DNA of 64,000 bases, taken from Rubrivivax sp. (GTDB lineage Bacteria; Pseudomonadota; Gammaproteobacteria; Burkholderiales; Burkholderiaceae_C). Each line of letters starts with the position of its first letter. Position 1 is the first letter of the stretch. Below, piece by piece: positions 10,188-18,614 of this stretch. The stretch spans positions 124,001 to 188,000 of the forward strand of contig JALHPF010000003.1 of NCBI GenBank assembly GCA_022842595.1, read 5' to 3'. Position numbers and translations under genes: made by a program. Under the pieces are notes generated by a model, which was not told the origin of the DNA, did no database searches, and saw only the letters and a list, made by a program, of their open reading frames with translations.

Positions 10188-10396
10188 GGCCCAGAGCGGC
10201 CGTTGGCCGCTCTGGGCCCAAGGGCCCGTCCGTGTTGCACCCCCTGCCCCCCGCCAAGCGGGGGTACCAGCATGATGGTTGAGGCCGGCCTTTCGGCCGG
10301 CTTGTCGGTCAAGCTGGAGCCCCCTCTCGGAGGGGGCTGGGGGGAGCAGGGTATCCGGGCCCCTGGGCCCAGAGCGGCCAACGGCCGCTCTGGGCC
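10188..10396. repeat. Large imperfect inverted repeat with nested hairpins between the two ATPase genes
   Basis: Two copies of one perfect 14-base-stem hairpin sit at 10188-10218 (loop GTT) and 10366-10396 (loop AAC), so they are inverted copies of each other. The bases inside them also pair imperfectly across the whole interval. Nested hairpins include AGGCCGGCC around TTTC near 10290 and a 9-base stem around TCG near 10320-10340. The unit is about 209 bases long. It resembles a BIME-like mosaic or a small MITE. No open reading frame of note lies in it. Confidence 0.8.
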
Positions 10397-10414
10397 GCAA
10401 CCAGCCATAACAAC

Positions 10415-11389
10415 ATGACGCCCCCACTGCTCAAGGTCGACCAGCTCGTCAAGCACTTCCCCATCAAGGGCGGCCTGCTCGGCAAGGAAGTCGAGCGGGT
10501 GCATGCCGTCGACGGTGTCAGCTTCGAACTGCAGGCCGGCGAGACGCTGGGCGTGGTGGGCGAAAGCGGCTGCGGCAAGAGCACCACCGGCCGCTGCATC
10601 CTGCGGCTGATCGAGCCCACCTCGGGTGAAGTGTGGTTCGAAGGCAAGAACGTCACCCAGGCCAGCAAGGCCGAGCTGCGTGCGCTGGCGCGCGACATGC
10701 AGATCATCTTCCAGGACCCCTACGCCAGCCTCAACCCGCGCATGACGGTCGGCGCCATCATCGGCGAGGCGCTCACCATCCACAAGCTCACGAAGACGCC
10801 CGCCGAATACAACGACCGCATCGTCCAGCTGCTCGAAACCGTGGGCCTGAACGCCGACCACATGCGCCGCTTTCCGCATGAATTCAGCGGCGGCCAGCGC
10901 CAGCGCATCGGCATCGCGCGCGCCCTGGCCGTCAGCCCGAAACTGGTGGTTTGCGACGAAGCCGTGAGCGCACTGGACGTGTCGATCCAGGCCCAGGTGA
11001 TCAACCTGCTCGAAGACCTGCAGGGCCAGTTCGGCCTGACCTACATCTTCATTGCCCACGACCTGAGCGTGGTCGAACACATCAGCGACCGCGTGGCCGT
11101 GATGTACCTGGGCCGCATCGTCGAGATCGCCCCGGCGCAGGCGCTTTACACGAACCCGCTGCACCCCTACACCGAGGCGCTGCTGTCGGCCGTGCCGATT
11201 CCGGACCCCAGCATCAAGCGCCGCCGCATCGCGCTGCAGGGCGACGTGCCCAGCCCCATCCGGCCACCTTCGGGATGCCACTTCCACACCCGCTGCCCGA
11301 TCGCCAAGCAGCCGCTGTGCAGCCAGGAAAAGCCGGCGTTGAAGGACACCGGCCAAGGCCACTGGGTAGCCTGCCATCTGCGTGGCTGA
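10415..11389 (+). CDS. ABC transporter ATP-binding protein, DppF/OppF type
   Basis: This 324-residue ATPase partners the DppD-type protein. Walker A (GESGCGKST) is near residues 49-57, the signature is EFSGGQRQR and Walker B is [11 protein letters not shown]. The C-terminal cysteine motif GCHFHTRCP matches the oligopeptide ATPase extension. It is the last gene of the importer operon, and the ATG at 10415 follows the palindromic spacer. Confidence 0.92.
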   Translation: MTPPLLKVDQLVKHFPIKGGLLGKEVERVHAVDGVSFELQAGETLGVVGESGCGKSTTGRCILRLIEPTSGEVWFEGKNVTQASKAELRALARDMQIIFQDPYASLNPRMTVGAIIGEALTIHKLTKTPAEYNDRIVQLLETVGLNADHMRRFPHEFSGGQRQRIGIARALAVSPKLVVCDEAVSALDVSIQAQVINLLEDLQGQFGLTYIFIAHDLSVVEHISDRVAVMYLGRIVEIAPAQALYTNPLHPYTEALLSAVPIPDPSIKRRRIALQGDVPSPIRPPSGCHFHTRCPIAKQPLCSQEKPALKDTGQGHWVACHLRG

Positions 11390-11478
11390 CAGCGGCGGCC
11401 CCAATGCCCGAGACACCCCGGATTCCCCCCGTTCGCCTCATTCCCCTGAACGCTGCGAGCCATGGACCGGCGCCCGCG

Positions 11479-11517
11479 GCAGCGGCAGCGGTCACTTGGA
11501 TAAGTGCCTGCCGCTGC
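11479..11517. other. Hairpin in the spacer after the ABC operon
   Basis: A 10-base stem (GCAGCGGCAG with CTGCCGCTGC) encloses a second 5-base stem (CACTT/AAGTG). It lies about 90 bases after the ATPase stop. There is no T-run, so it may be a Rho-associated or stabilising structure rather than an intrinsic terminator. Confidence 0.5.
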
Positions 11518-11569
11518 AATGAGCCCGGTAGGATGTCGGCTTCGCAACCTGACTTCTGAGGGTTCACAG

Positions 11570-11857
11570 ATGCAAGCCCCCTGCCCCGCACCGACCCACG
11601 CCCTGGCCAGCCTGGCCGTCCTGATCGCCGCCACCGTGCTGGCCGGCTGTGCATCCACCAACACCGCGGATGCGGCATCTGCGCCCACACAGGTGACCGC
11701 GTCGGCGGAGAACACGGTGGTCTGCGGCCGCGAGGAAGGCACGGGCTCGCGCATCCAGGTGACGCGCTGCCGCAAGGTCGCCGAAGTCGAAGCCCGCCGC
11801 AATCGCGATCGCGAGATGGCCGACAAGATCCCGACCGTCGTTCCCGACGTCCGATGA
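11570..11857 (+). CDS. Small lipoprotein, function unknown
   Basis: This 95-residue protein has a lipoprotein signal: a hydrophobic stretch followed by the lipobox LAGC (Cys28). The mature part is short, with two cysteines around EEGTGSRIQVT and a charged C-terminal helix. Small lipoproteins with a CxxxxxTGSRIxxxxCR pattern are common in proteobacteria but have no assigned role that I recognise. The ATG at 11570 is preceded by GAGGG. It overlaps the next gene as ATGA, so the two are probably co-translated. Confidence 0.75.
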   Translation: MQAPCPAPTHALASLAVLIAATVLAGCASTNTADAASAPTQVTASAENTVVCGREEGTGSRIQVTRCRKVAEVEARRNRDREMADKIPTVVPDVR

Positions 11858-12390
11858 GCCCGTCACGCGATCGGTCACCTCGCTACCGCTGGTGGGCAGC
11901 GGCTGCCCTGCTGGGCGCCAGCTGCCATCTGGCCGGGCTCGCCCAGGCCGACGACTCGGTGCTGGGCGCCTGCCGCCAGATCAGCGAGCCTGCCAAGCGC
12001 CTGGCCTGCTACGACGCCATTCCCTCACGCGCCGCGGTGGCACCGCAGGCGCCTTCGCCGTCAGTGGCGACACCATCAGTGGCTGCACGGCCCGCGGCCG
12101 CGGCACCGCCTGCGGTAGCGGCCACGGCCACGGGCCCGGCCAGCCGCTTCGGCTTGCCCAGCAGTGCCGCCGAGGCGGTCGACAGCCGCATCACCGGGCG
12201 CTTCGAAGGCTGGGGCCCCAAGACGCGCTTCACGCTGGCCAACGGGCAGGTCTGGGAAGTCGAGGACGGCACGAACGCATCGCTGTGGCTGGACAGCCCC
12301 GCAGTGCGTGTGCGGCGCGGCTTTGCCGGCGCCTACTACCTGGAAATCGACGGCTCGAACCGTTCACCACGGGTGCGGCGGCTGCAGTAG
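11854..12390 (+). CDS. Exported protein with CxxI...RLACYD motif, function unknown
   Basis: This 178-residue protein has a signal peptide ending near LAQA. The motif CRQISEPAKRLACYDAI follows, a cysteine-bracketed pattern found near the N-terminus of several uncharacterised proteobacterial envelope proteins. A low-complexity Ala/Pro/Val linker (about residues 52-92) leads to a C-terminal beta-rich part that contains FTLANGQVWEVEDG. It overlaps the lipoprotein gene by four bases, suggesting a shared envelope role. I do not recognise a specific function. Confidence 0.75.
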   Translation: MSPSRDRSPRYRWWAAAALLGASCHLAGLAQADDSVLGACRQISEPAKRLACYDAIPSRAAVAPQAPSPSVATPSVAARPAAAAPPAVAATATGPASRFGLPSSAAEAVDSRITGRFEGWGPKTRFTLANGQVWEVEDGTNASLWLDSPAVRVRRGFAGAYYLEIDGSNRSPRVRRLQ

Positions 12391-12460
12391 GCAGCGACGG
12401 CGCTCGTCGCCGGGCCGCGCTTGTGCAGGCGCCGCAAGCCGCTGCTGCGAGACGGTGCCG

Positions 12461-12664
12461 TCAAGGCCGCCCGCCCAGCAGACGCGCCGGCAGGAACAGC
12501 ACGGCCTTGATCAGCGAGAACACCGCCCCGACGGTGATGCCCAGCAGGCGCAGCGGCAGCGACAGCAGCCACACCAGCGGGGCGAGCACCAGCGCCAGCA
12601 AGGCCAACGGCCAGCTCAGCACGAACAGCAGGCACCAGCCGACGAACAAGAGCAAGCTGCTCAT
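12461..12664 (-). CDS. Small hydrophobic membrane protein, function unknown
   Basis: This 67-residue protein is almost entirely hydrophobic, with two predicted membrane helices (about residues 3-35 and 38-60) and a short basic tail. It starts 6 bases downstream of the next small gene on the same strand. No family is recognised. The restricted composition and intact frame suggest a real gene, but no ribosome-binding site is evident. Confidence 0.55.
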   Translation of the reverse strand: MSSLLLFVGWCLLFVLSWPLALLALVLAPLVWLLSLPLRLLGITVGAVFSLIKAVLFLPARLLGGRP

Positions 12665-12670
12665 GGCGAA

Positions 12671-12817
12671 TCAGGCGCGCGGGCTGTGCGCTTGCTGTGC
12701 CCACTGCGGTGCGGCTTCCGCAGGCTGGGCCAGCTGGTCGATGCCACCCATCATGCCCGCCGTCAGCACAGCGGCCAGCGTGAAGGAGAAGGCGCGATGA
12801 AGGATGCGTTGAAACAT
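12671..12817 (-). CDS. Small exported or membrane protein, function unknown
   Basis: This is a 48-residue protein. I chose the ATG at 12817 because GGAG lies seven bases upstream and the product then begins with a basic stretch and a hydrophobic segment (residues 8-24) ending in a possible cleavage region around AQPAEAAP. If cleaved, the mature peptide would be only about 12 residues, so it may instead stay anchored. It precedes the 67-residue membrane protein and is likely in the same transcript. Confidence 0.55.
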   Translation of the reverse strand: MFQRILHRAFSFTLAAVLTAGMMGGIDQLAQPAEAAPQWAQQAHSPRA

Positions 12818-12944
12818 GGTGGACTCCGTGGGGTGTGGGGCTGCAATGGATGAACTATCGGCAAGCCGCGCCCCCGGCACCATGCGCTTGCGATGAACCG
12901 CAGCGCAGGCGCGATGAATCGACACCAGCGGCCGTCTGGCTGCT

Positions 12945-13565
12945 TCAGCGCGGTGTTCGCTGCGCCCCAGAACGTGAGGCTTCTTCGGTCGCTTCAGGCG
13001 AAGGCCAGAGCACCCGCTCGCCATGCCGGGGCGGCACCGGCCAGTCCTGCACGGCCAGCGCCTCGTTCGGGGGCAAGAGGCGCGGCAGCCGCAGCAGCGC
13101 ATTCAGCCAGCCACCATGCGTGACCACCAGCCGCACCACGCCCGCGGCGCTGGCCTCGACGCTGAAGGCCTGCACGCGCAGCGCCAGCTGCGCCAGGCTC
13201 TCGCCACGGCCCGGCGGGTGCTGCAGCAGCGCCGCCTGCCAGGCTTCGACGTCGGCCCAGGCGATGTCGGCCCAGGGGCGCCCTTCCCAGGCACCGAAGT
13301 CGAGTTCGGCCAGGCGCGCGTCGACATGCACACGCCAGCCCCAGCGCGCCAGTTGCCGGCCCACGTCGCGGCTGCGCGCCAGCGGTGACACCCACACTTC
13401 ACGCGCCAGCGCCTCGCGCCGCGCCAGCGCGCGAATGCGGTGAGCCAGGCGCCGGGCCTTGCGCGGGTCGACCGGGATGTCGGTGCGGCCGATGCAGCGC
13501 CCGGCCGCGCCGATCGCCCGTGGGTGCCGCCAGCACCACAGCAGTGGCGTGGTCGGCCGCGTCAT
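12945..13565 (-). CDS. cobC: Histidine phosphatase family protein, probable alpha-ribazole phosphatase (CobC-like)
   Basis: This 206-residue protein of the histidine phosphatase superfamily would dephosphorylate alpha-ribazole-5'-phosphate or adenosylcobalamin-5'-phosphate, the last step of nucleotide-loop assembly. The phospho-acceptor motif is RHP (His14) rather than the commoner RHG. Also present are ELDFGAWEG with the acid residue and VTHGGW with the second histidine. The start overlaps the cobS stop as ATGA, and it is the last gene of the cobalamin cluster. Function is inferred mainly from position and fold family. Confidence 0.8.
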   Translation of the reverse strand: MTRPTTPLLWCWRHPRAIGAAGRCIGRTDIPVDPRKARRLAHRIRALARREALAREVWVSPLARSRDVGRQLARWGWRVHVDARLAELDFGAWEGRPWADIAWADVEAWQAALLQHPPGRGESLAQLALRVQAFSVEASAAGVVRLVVTHGGWLNALLRLPRLLPPNEALAVQDWPVPPRHGERVLWPSPEATEEASRSGAQRTPR

Positions 13566-14344
13566 CCGCGCGCCATGGCCGCCAGCGCCGCCAGGTAGAC
13601 GGCCAGTTCGCTGAACTGCTGCGTCGCGCCCAGCGCGTCGCCGGTGTATCCGCCCAGGCGCAGGCGCAACCAGCGCGCCATCCAGAGCGTGACGCCGGCC
13701 GCGGCCAGGGCCGCCCAGAGCAGGACTTCAAGTTCGACGAACAGTGCTGCGGCCACCGCCGCGATGCCTGCCCACATCAGCGCCAGGGCGAGGCCGAAGC
13801 CGTCGACCTGCTGCGCCAGCGGCTTGGCCTTGGCGTGTTCGGCGTCGCCACCATAGGGCAGCAGGCGCAGCAGCAGCACGGTGGCGCTGCGCGACCAGGC
13901 ATGGGCCAGTGGCAGCAGCGCCAGCGTGGCGGCGAGGTCGCGCACCACCAGGCTGTGCAGCGCCGCGGCCTTGAGCGCCAGCACCAGCAGCAGGCCGACC
14001 GTGCCATAGGTGCCCAGGCGCGAGTCCTTCATGATGGCCAGCGCCTTCTCGCGCGTGACGGCGCCGCCCAGGCCGTCGCAGGTGTCGGCCAGGCCGTCTT
14101 CGTGGAAGGCGCCGGTGAGCCAGATCGTCGCTGCCATGCTCAGCAACACCGCAATCAGCGCCGTCCAGGCATGGGCACCCAGCCACAGGACGCCCGCCGC
14201 CAGCGCCCCCACGCAAAGGCCCACGGCCGGGAAGTGGCGGGCACTGTCGTTCAGCCATTCGGGCTTGAAGCCCACCCACTGCGGCACGGGCACACGCGTC
14301 AGGAACTGCAAAGCCACGAAGAACAGGCGCAGCTCATGCCACAT
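13562..14344 (-). CDS. cobS: Adenosylcobinamide-GDP ribazoletransferase
   Basis: This 260-residue integral membrane enzyme joins adenosylcobinamide-GDP to alpha-ribazole (phosphate) to make adenosylcobalamin (phosphate). It begins with FFVALQFLTRVPVP, the family's N-terminal signature, and carries GAFHEDGLADTCDG (an acidic metal-binding motif) and several membrane helices. The ATG at 14344 overlaps the end of cobT by 11 bases. Its substrate would normally come from CobU, which is degraded in this cluster. Confidence 0.93.
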   Translation of the reverse strand: MWHELRLFFVALQFLTRVPVPQWVGFKPEWLNDSARHFPAVGLCVGALAAGVLWLGAHAWTALIAVLLSMAATIWLTGAFHEDGLADTCDGLGGAVTREKALAIMKDSRLGTYGTVGLLLVLALKAAALHSLVVRDLAATLALLPLAHAWSRSATVLLLRLLPYGGDAEHAKAKPLAQQVDGFGLALALMWAGIAAVAAALFVELEVLLWAALAAAGVTLWMARWLRLRLGGYTGDALGATQQFSELAVYLAALAAMARG

Positions 14345-15407
14345 CGCCGGTCTCCGAGCCCATGCGGGTGGCCACCCCGGCTGATTCGAAACTGGCCATC
14401 TCGTCCAGCAGTTGCAGCGCCGACACGAGCAGCGGCCAGGCCAGCGCTGCGCCCGAGCCTTCGCCCAGACGCAGGCCCAGGTCGAGCAAGGGGCGGGCAC
14501 CCAGCGCCTGCAGCCACCTGCCATGCCCGGCTTCGGCGCTGCCATGTGCAAACACGCAGCGCTGCAGCAGGGCGGGTGCAGCGGTACCCATCAGCGCGGC
14601 GGCCACGGCCACGGCAGCCGTGGTGATGAAACCATCGACGACGACCACCCTGCGTTCGTGTGCGGCCTGCAGCACGGCCCCGGCCATCGTCGCGATCTCG
14701 GCCCCGCCCAGCGCGGCCAGCAGCGGCAGCGCGCCCTGCACCGCGGCATGGTGCTGCAGCGCCCGCTGCAGCACGGCCTGCTTGTGCGCCAGGCCGGCAG
14801 CGTCGAGCCCGGTGCCACGGCCGATGCAGTCCGACAGCGGCAGGCCGGTCAGCCGGCACATCAGCAAGCTCGCGGCCGAGGTGTTGCCGATGCCCATCTC
14901 GCCCAGCAACAGCACGTTGCCGGGCAGCGCACGCAGCAGGGCGCGGCCATTGTCGACGGCGGCTTCGCACTGGGCCGCCGTGAGCGCCGCGCCCAGGCTG
15001 CTGTCGACGCTGCCATGGCAGACCTTGGCGACAAGCAGGCCCGGCTGCGGCGCGAAGTCGTGGGCCACGCCGCAGTCCACCACCGTCAATGCCAACCCAT
15101 GCTGGCGCGCCAGCACCGTCACCGCGGCACCGCCAGCCAGCATGTTCAGCACCATCTGCGCCGTCACTGCCGCCGGGTAGGCCGAAACGCCCTGCGCCGC
15201 CAGGCCATGGTCGGCCGCGAACACCACCAGTTGCGGCGCCTGCCAGCGGGGTGTGCTGCAGCCTTGCACCAGGGCCACCTGCAGGGCCAGCGCCTCCAGC
15301 CGGCCGAGTGCGCCCTGGGGCTTGGTCAACGCGTCCAGTCGACGCTGCACCTGCGCCGCCAGGCGGGCGTCGTCGAGCCCTTCGATGGCGGGCAGTTGCA
15401 GGCTCAT
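14334..15407 (-). CDS. cobT: Nicotinate-nucleotide--dimethylbenzimidazole phosphoribosyltransferase
   Basis: This 357-residue cytoplasmic enzyme activates the lower ligand, forming alpha-ribazole phosphate from nicotinate mononucleotide and dimethylbenzimidazole. Family motifs include KPQGALGRLE near the N-terminus, FAADHGLAAQGVSAYP, LLGEMGIGNT and GRGTGLD. The glutamate in the C-terminal LRLGEGSGAALA is the usual catalytic base. The ATG at 15407 overlaps the preceding stop as ATGA. Confidence 0.95.
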   Translation of the reverse strand: MSLQLPAIEGLDDARLAAQVQRRLDALTKPQGALGRLEALALQVALVQGCSTPRWQAPQLVVFAADHGLAAQGVSAYPAAVTAQMVLNMLAGGAAVTVLARQHGLALTVVDCGVAHDFAPQPGLLVAKVCHGSVDSSLGAALTAAQCEAAVDNGRALLRALPGNVLLLGEMGIGNTSAASLLMCRLTGLPLSDCIGRGTGLDAAGLAHKQAVLQRALQHHAAVQGALPLLAALGGAEIATMAGAVLQAAHERRVVVVDGFITTAAVAVAAALMGTAAPALLQRCVFAHGSAEAGHGRWLQALGARPLLDLGLRLGEGSGAALAWPLLVSALQLLDEMASFESAGVATRMGSETGDVA

Positions 15408-16231
15408 TGCGCCGCCGCCCAGGCCGCGCAGTGGCTGTGCAGCTGCGCCAGGCCATCGGTCAGCGCGGCCGGCCCGGGCTGCAGGATGTCGCAGCTCTTG
15501 ATCTCGTGCAGCCGCTGGTTCATGACCGCAGGCATGCTCGCCCAGCCCTCGCGCGCGCCAAGCTTTTCGGGCCTGAACTTCTTGCCGCACCAGGAGCCGA
15601 TGACGATGTCGGGCGCGCGCCGCACCGGCTCCAGGGCATCGGCCACGACGCGGTGCTTGCCCAGGCTTTGCGTTGCCAGTTCAGGAAAGACGTCGTCACC
15701 GCCGGCCACCGCCAGCAGCTCGGACACCCACTGGATGGCGCTGATCATCGGTTCGTCCCATTCCTCGAAGTACACGCGGGGCCGGCGCGGCCAGGCAGCG
15801 GCCGCCGCGGCGACGCGCACGTGTTCGGCCTGGCATTGCGTGATCCAGGCCTCGGCCCGCGCGTGCGCACCCACCAGGCCGGCCACCAGCCGCATCGTCG
15901 CGAAGATCTGCGCCACGCTGCGCTGGTTGGTGATGAACACGTTCAAGCCGGCGCGGATGAGCTTGTCGGCCAGCGCGGCCTGCATGTCGCTGAAGCCGAT
16001 GACGAGGTCGGGCTCGAGCGCCACGATCTGCTCGATGCGGCCGTCCAGGAAGGCACTGACCTTCGGTTTTTCCTGCCGCGCCCGGCGCGGTCGCACGGTG
16101 TAGCCGCTGATGCCGACGATGCGCGCCTCTTCACCCAGCAGATACAGCCATTCGGTGGTTTCCTCGGTCAGGCAGACGATGCGCTGCGGCCCGGTGGGCA
16201 TGGCCGGCGCTGCGGGTGGCAAAGGGTTCAT
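15404..16231 (-). CDS. BtuF-like cobalamin-binding protein without signal peptide
   Basis: This 275-residue protein has the helical-backbone-metal-receptor fold of BtuF. QRIVCLTEETTEWLYLLG is followed by IVALEPDLVIG. No signal peptide precedes it: the start at 16231 gives a short Pro/Ala-rich N-terminus, and the preceding gene ends 4 bases upstream. It should therefore be cytoplasmic, unlike the exported BtuF at 19657. It sits between cobQ and cobT, so handling of a corrinoid intermediate or of entering cobinamide is possible, but that is inference. Confidence 0.8.
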   Translation of the reverse strand: MNPLPPAAPAMPTGPQRIVCLTEETTEWLYLLGEEARIVGISGYTVRPRRARQEKPKVSAFLDGRIEQIVALEPDLVIGFSDMQAALADKLIRAGLNVFITNQRSVAQIFATMRLVAGLVGAHARAEAWITQCQAEHVRVAAAAAAWPRRPRVYFEEWDEPMISAIQWVSELLAVAGGDDVFPELATQSLGKHRVVADALEPVRRAPDIVIGSWCGKKFRPEKLGAREGWASMPAVMNQRLHEIKSCDILQPGPAALTDGLAQLHSHCAAWAAAQ

Positions 16232-16235
16232 CGGC

Positions 16236-17723
16236 TCATTGTCCAAGCAGGCGCTGCAGCAGCGCGGCATCGAGGTTTTCCTCGACCAGGTCGGCCAGGG
16301 TGTCGCAGGCCTGGTCGAGCGTCGGCACCGCGGCGCCGAACAGCGCCTGCAGCACGGCAGCCTGCTCGAACAGGCCATGGGCATAGACGCCGAGCACGCT
16401 GCCCTGCTGCCAGCCGATGGCCTGGCCCTGCGTATCGTGGAGCGCTGCACAGTCGGTCGTCGACCCTGTCTGGCCGCAGCGGATTTCATAGCCCATGGCC
16501 TGCACACCGGCCAGAGCCGCCCAGGGACCCTGGGTCGCGGCGAAGTGAACCGGCGCGGCACGCAGGCGTTTTTCGGGCCCGAAACGGGTGTGAAGCGGCA
16601 GCAGGCCGAGACCGGGCAGGTGTTCGCAGGGCAGCCCGTCGTGGCCTTCCGGGTCGTGCAGGCTCAGCCCCAGCAGCTGCAGCCCGCCGCACACGCCCAG
16701 CAGCGGGCGGCCGGCAGCGGCGTGGGCGGCCAGGGTGCGGTCCAGCCCCTGCGCCCGCAGCCAGGCCAGGTCGCCGCTGGCCTGCTTGCTGCCCGGCAGC
16801 ACCAGCCAGTCGGCGCCTTCGGCCTGGGCCGGCGTGCGCGCCCAGCGCAAGCGCAGGCCGGGCATACGGGCCAGCGGCAGGAACTCGTCGAGGTTGCTGA
16901 TGTGCGGCGGCGCGATCACCACCACGTCCAGGCGCGTGCCGTCACCGCCCGCGGTGACGGCATCGTCTGGGTGCAGCAGGCCGTCTTCCTCGGGCAGGCC
17001 ATGGCCCCGGCGCAGCGGCAGCACGCCTGCCAGCGGTACGCCTGTCAGAGCCTGCAGCTGCTGCGGCCCGGGGGCCAGCAAGGCCGCGTCGCCGCGGAAG
17101 CGGTTCAGCACGAAACCCTGGAGCAGCGGGCGCACGTCGTCGGGCAGCAGGGCCCAGGTGCCGTAGCAGTGCGCGAAGCTGCCGCCGCGGTCGATGTCGC
17201 TGACCAGCAGCGCCGCCGCCGGCCCGGCCGCCGCAGCCCAGCGAGCGGTGCCCAGGTTCACGTAGTCCTGCGGCGCCAGGTTGATCTCGGCCGGTGAGCC
17301 CGCCCCTTCGACGACGATCAACTCGTGCCGCGCCGCCAGCCGCTCGAAGCCGATGCGGGCCTGCACGGCCAGCACCGCGCTGCGTTCGCGCCAGGGCAGG
17401 CTCTTGAGATCGGGCCGCGCCAGGCCATGCAGCACCACCTGGCTGGCGGTGTCGGATTCGGGCTTCAGCAGCACCGGGTTCATGTCGGTGTGGGGGACGA
17501 CACGCGCCGCCAGGGCCTGGAAGTACTGGGCCGAACCGATCTCGCCCACGCCCTCACCGGCCAAGGCGCCACGTGCCACCACCCGTGCGTTGTTGCTCAT
17601 GTTCTGGGCCTTGAACGGCGCCACGTCGATGCCCCGGCGGGCGGCCACGCGGCACAGGGCCGTCGCCAGCCAGCTCTTGCCGGCGCCGCTGGTGGTACCC
17701 CAGACGATGAGGCTGCGCGTCAT
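16236..17723 (-). CDS. cobQ: Adenosylcobyric acid synthase (glutamine-hydrolysing)
   Basis: This 495-residue enzyme amidates adenosylcobyrinic acid a,c-diamide to adenosylcobyric acid. The N-terminal ATP-binding part has GTTSGAGKS (residues 9-17) and FKAQNMSNN, both characteristic of CobQ/CbiP. The C-terminal glutamine amidotransferase domain has the nucleophile cysteine in LGVCGGLQLLG and the histidine in GVYAHGLFE. It is a de novo pathway enzyme, so its presence implies more than pure salvage. A 96-base gap separates it from btuD. Confidence 0.93.
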   Translation of the reverse strand: MTRSLIVWGTTSGAGKSWLATALCRVAARRGIDVAPFKAQNMSNNARVVARGALAGEGVGEIGSAQYFQALAARVVPHTDMNPVLLKPESDTASQVVLHGLARPDLKSLPWRERSAVLAVQARIGFERLAARHELIVVEGAGSPAEINLAPQDYVNLGTARWAAAAGPAAALLVSDIDRGGSFAHCYGTWALLPDDVRPLLQGFVLNRFRGDAALLAPGPQQLQALTGVPLAGVLPLRRGHGLPEEDGLLHPDDAVTAGGDGTRLDVVVIAPPHISNLDEFLPLARMPGLRLRWARTPAQAEGADWLVLPGSKQASGDLAWLRAQGLDRTLAAHAAAGRPLLGVCGGLQLLGLSLHDPEGHDGLPCEHLPGLGLLPLHTRFGPEKRLRAAPVHFAATQGPWAALAGVQAMGYEIRCGQTGSTTDCAALHDTQGQAIGWQQGSVLGVYAHGLFEQAAVLQALFGAAVPTLDQACDTLADLVEENLDAALLQRLLGQ

Positions 17724-17819
17724 GGCCGCGCGTCCTCGAGACCGCGGCGTTCGCCCTCGGGCTTCGCGCTGCCGCGTTCGCCGGGGGGTGGGCAGATGTC
17801 CAGGCCAGGTGCTCCGGGT

Positions 17820-18614
17820 TCAGTGATGCGGCACCACCACCCAGCGGGCCGCTGCCGCCGGGTCGGCCGCGCGCTGCACCGTTTCGATGCTGAAGGCCTG
17901 GTCGAACACCTGCACCAGCGCGGCTCGCAGGCTGGGGTCGGCCGGGGCACCGTCGGCGACGACGCGGCCATGCGCCATCACCAGCACGCGGTCGGCCGCC
18001 AGCGCCAGATTCAGGTCGTGCAGCACCGCGGCCACGGCGGCACCTGCCCGGGCACGCGCGGCCAGGCCGCGCAGCAGCAGGCGCTGGTGCGGGGCGTCGA
18101 GATGGGTGGTGGGTTCGTCGAGCAGCAGCACCGGGGCCTGCACCGCCAGCGCCCGCGCCAGCAGCACCCGTTGGCGTTCGCCGCCGGACAGGCTGCTGAG
18201 CCGGCGCTGGGCAAACGCGGTCGACTCGGTGTCGGCCAGGGCCCGGTCGACGGCAGCCTCGTCGCCAGCATCGGGGGCGCCCAGCAGCCCATGGTGCGGC
18301 AGCCGGCCCAGCCGCACCACGTCGCGTACGCCGATCTCGCCTTCAGCCTCGCCTTGCTGCGGCAGCCAGGCCAGGGCCTGGGCGCGCTCGCGCGCGGGCA
18401 GCGCGGCCAGCGGGCGCCCCTGCAGCCACACCTGGCCGGCGTCGGGCCGCCGCAGCCCGGCCAGCAGCGCCAGCAGCGTGCTCTTGCCGGCGCCGTTGGG
18501 GCCGACGATGGCGGCCCATTGACCGGCATGAAGCGCCAGCGAGACGCCATCCACCGCCTGCCAGCCCCCCAGGCGCAGCCCCAGCCCGTCGGCCCGCAGT
18601 GCCGGCGCCGTCAT
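17820..18614 (-). CDS. btuD: Vitamin B12-type ABC transporter ATP-binding protein
   Basis: This 264-residue ATPase is of the FecE/BtuD type. Walker A (GPNGAGKST) is at about residues 38-46, the signature is LSGGERQR and Walker B is VLLLDEPTTHLD. The start at 18614 overlaps the permease stop as ATGA. Context (riboswitch, BtuB, BtuF, cob genes) argues for corrinoid import rather than iron. Confidence 0.88.
   Translation of the reverse strand: MTAPALRADGLGLRLGGWQAVDGVSLALHAGQWAAIVGPNGAGKSTLLALLAGLRRPDAGQVWLQGRPLAALPARERAQALAWLPQQGEAEGEIGVRDVVRLGRLPHHGLLGAPDAGDEAAVDRALADTESTAFAQRRLSSLSGGERQRVLLARALAVQAPVLLLDEPTTHLDAPHQRLLLRGLAARARAGAAVAAVLHDLNLALAADRVLVMAHGRVVADGAPADPSLRAALVQVFDQAFSIETVQRAADPAAAARWVVVPHH

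Noticed and set aside
11479..11517. Hairpin after the ABC operon as an intrinsic terminator
   Set aside because: There is no run of T after the stem, so it is listed only as a structure.
17724..17819. Possible small gene between cobQ and btuD
   Set aside because: The 96-base gap reads only in frames overlapping neighbours, with no ribosome-binding site or recognisable product.
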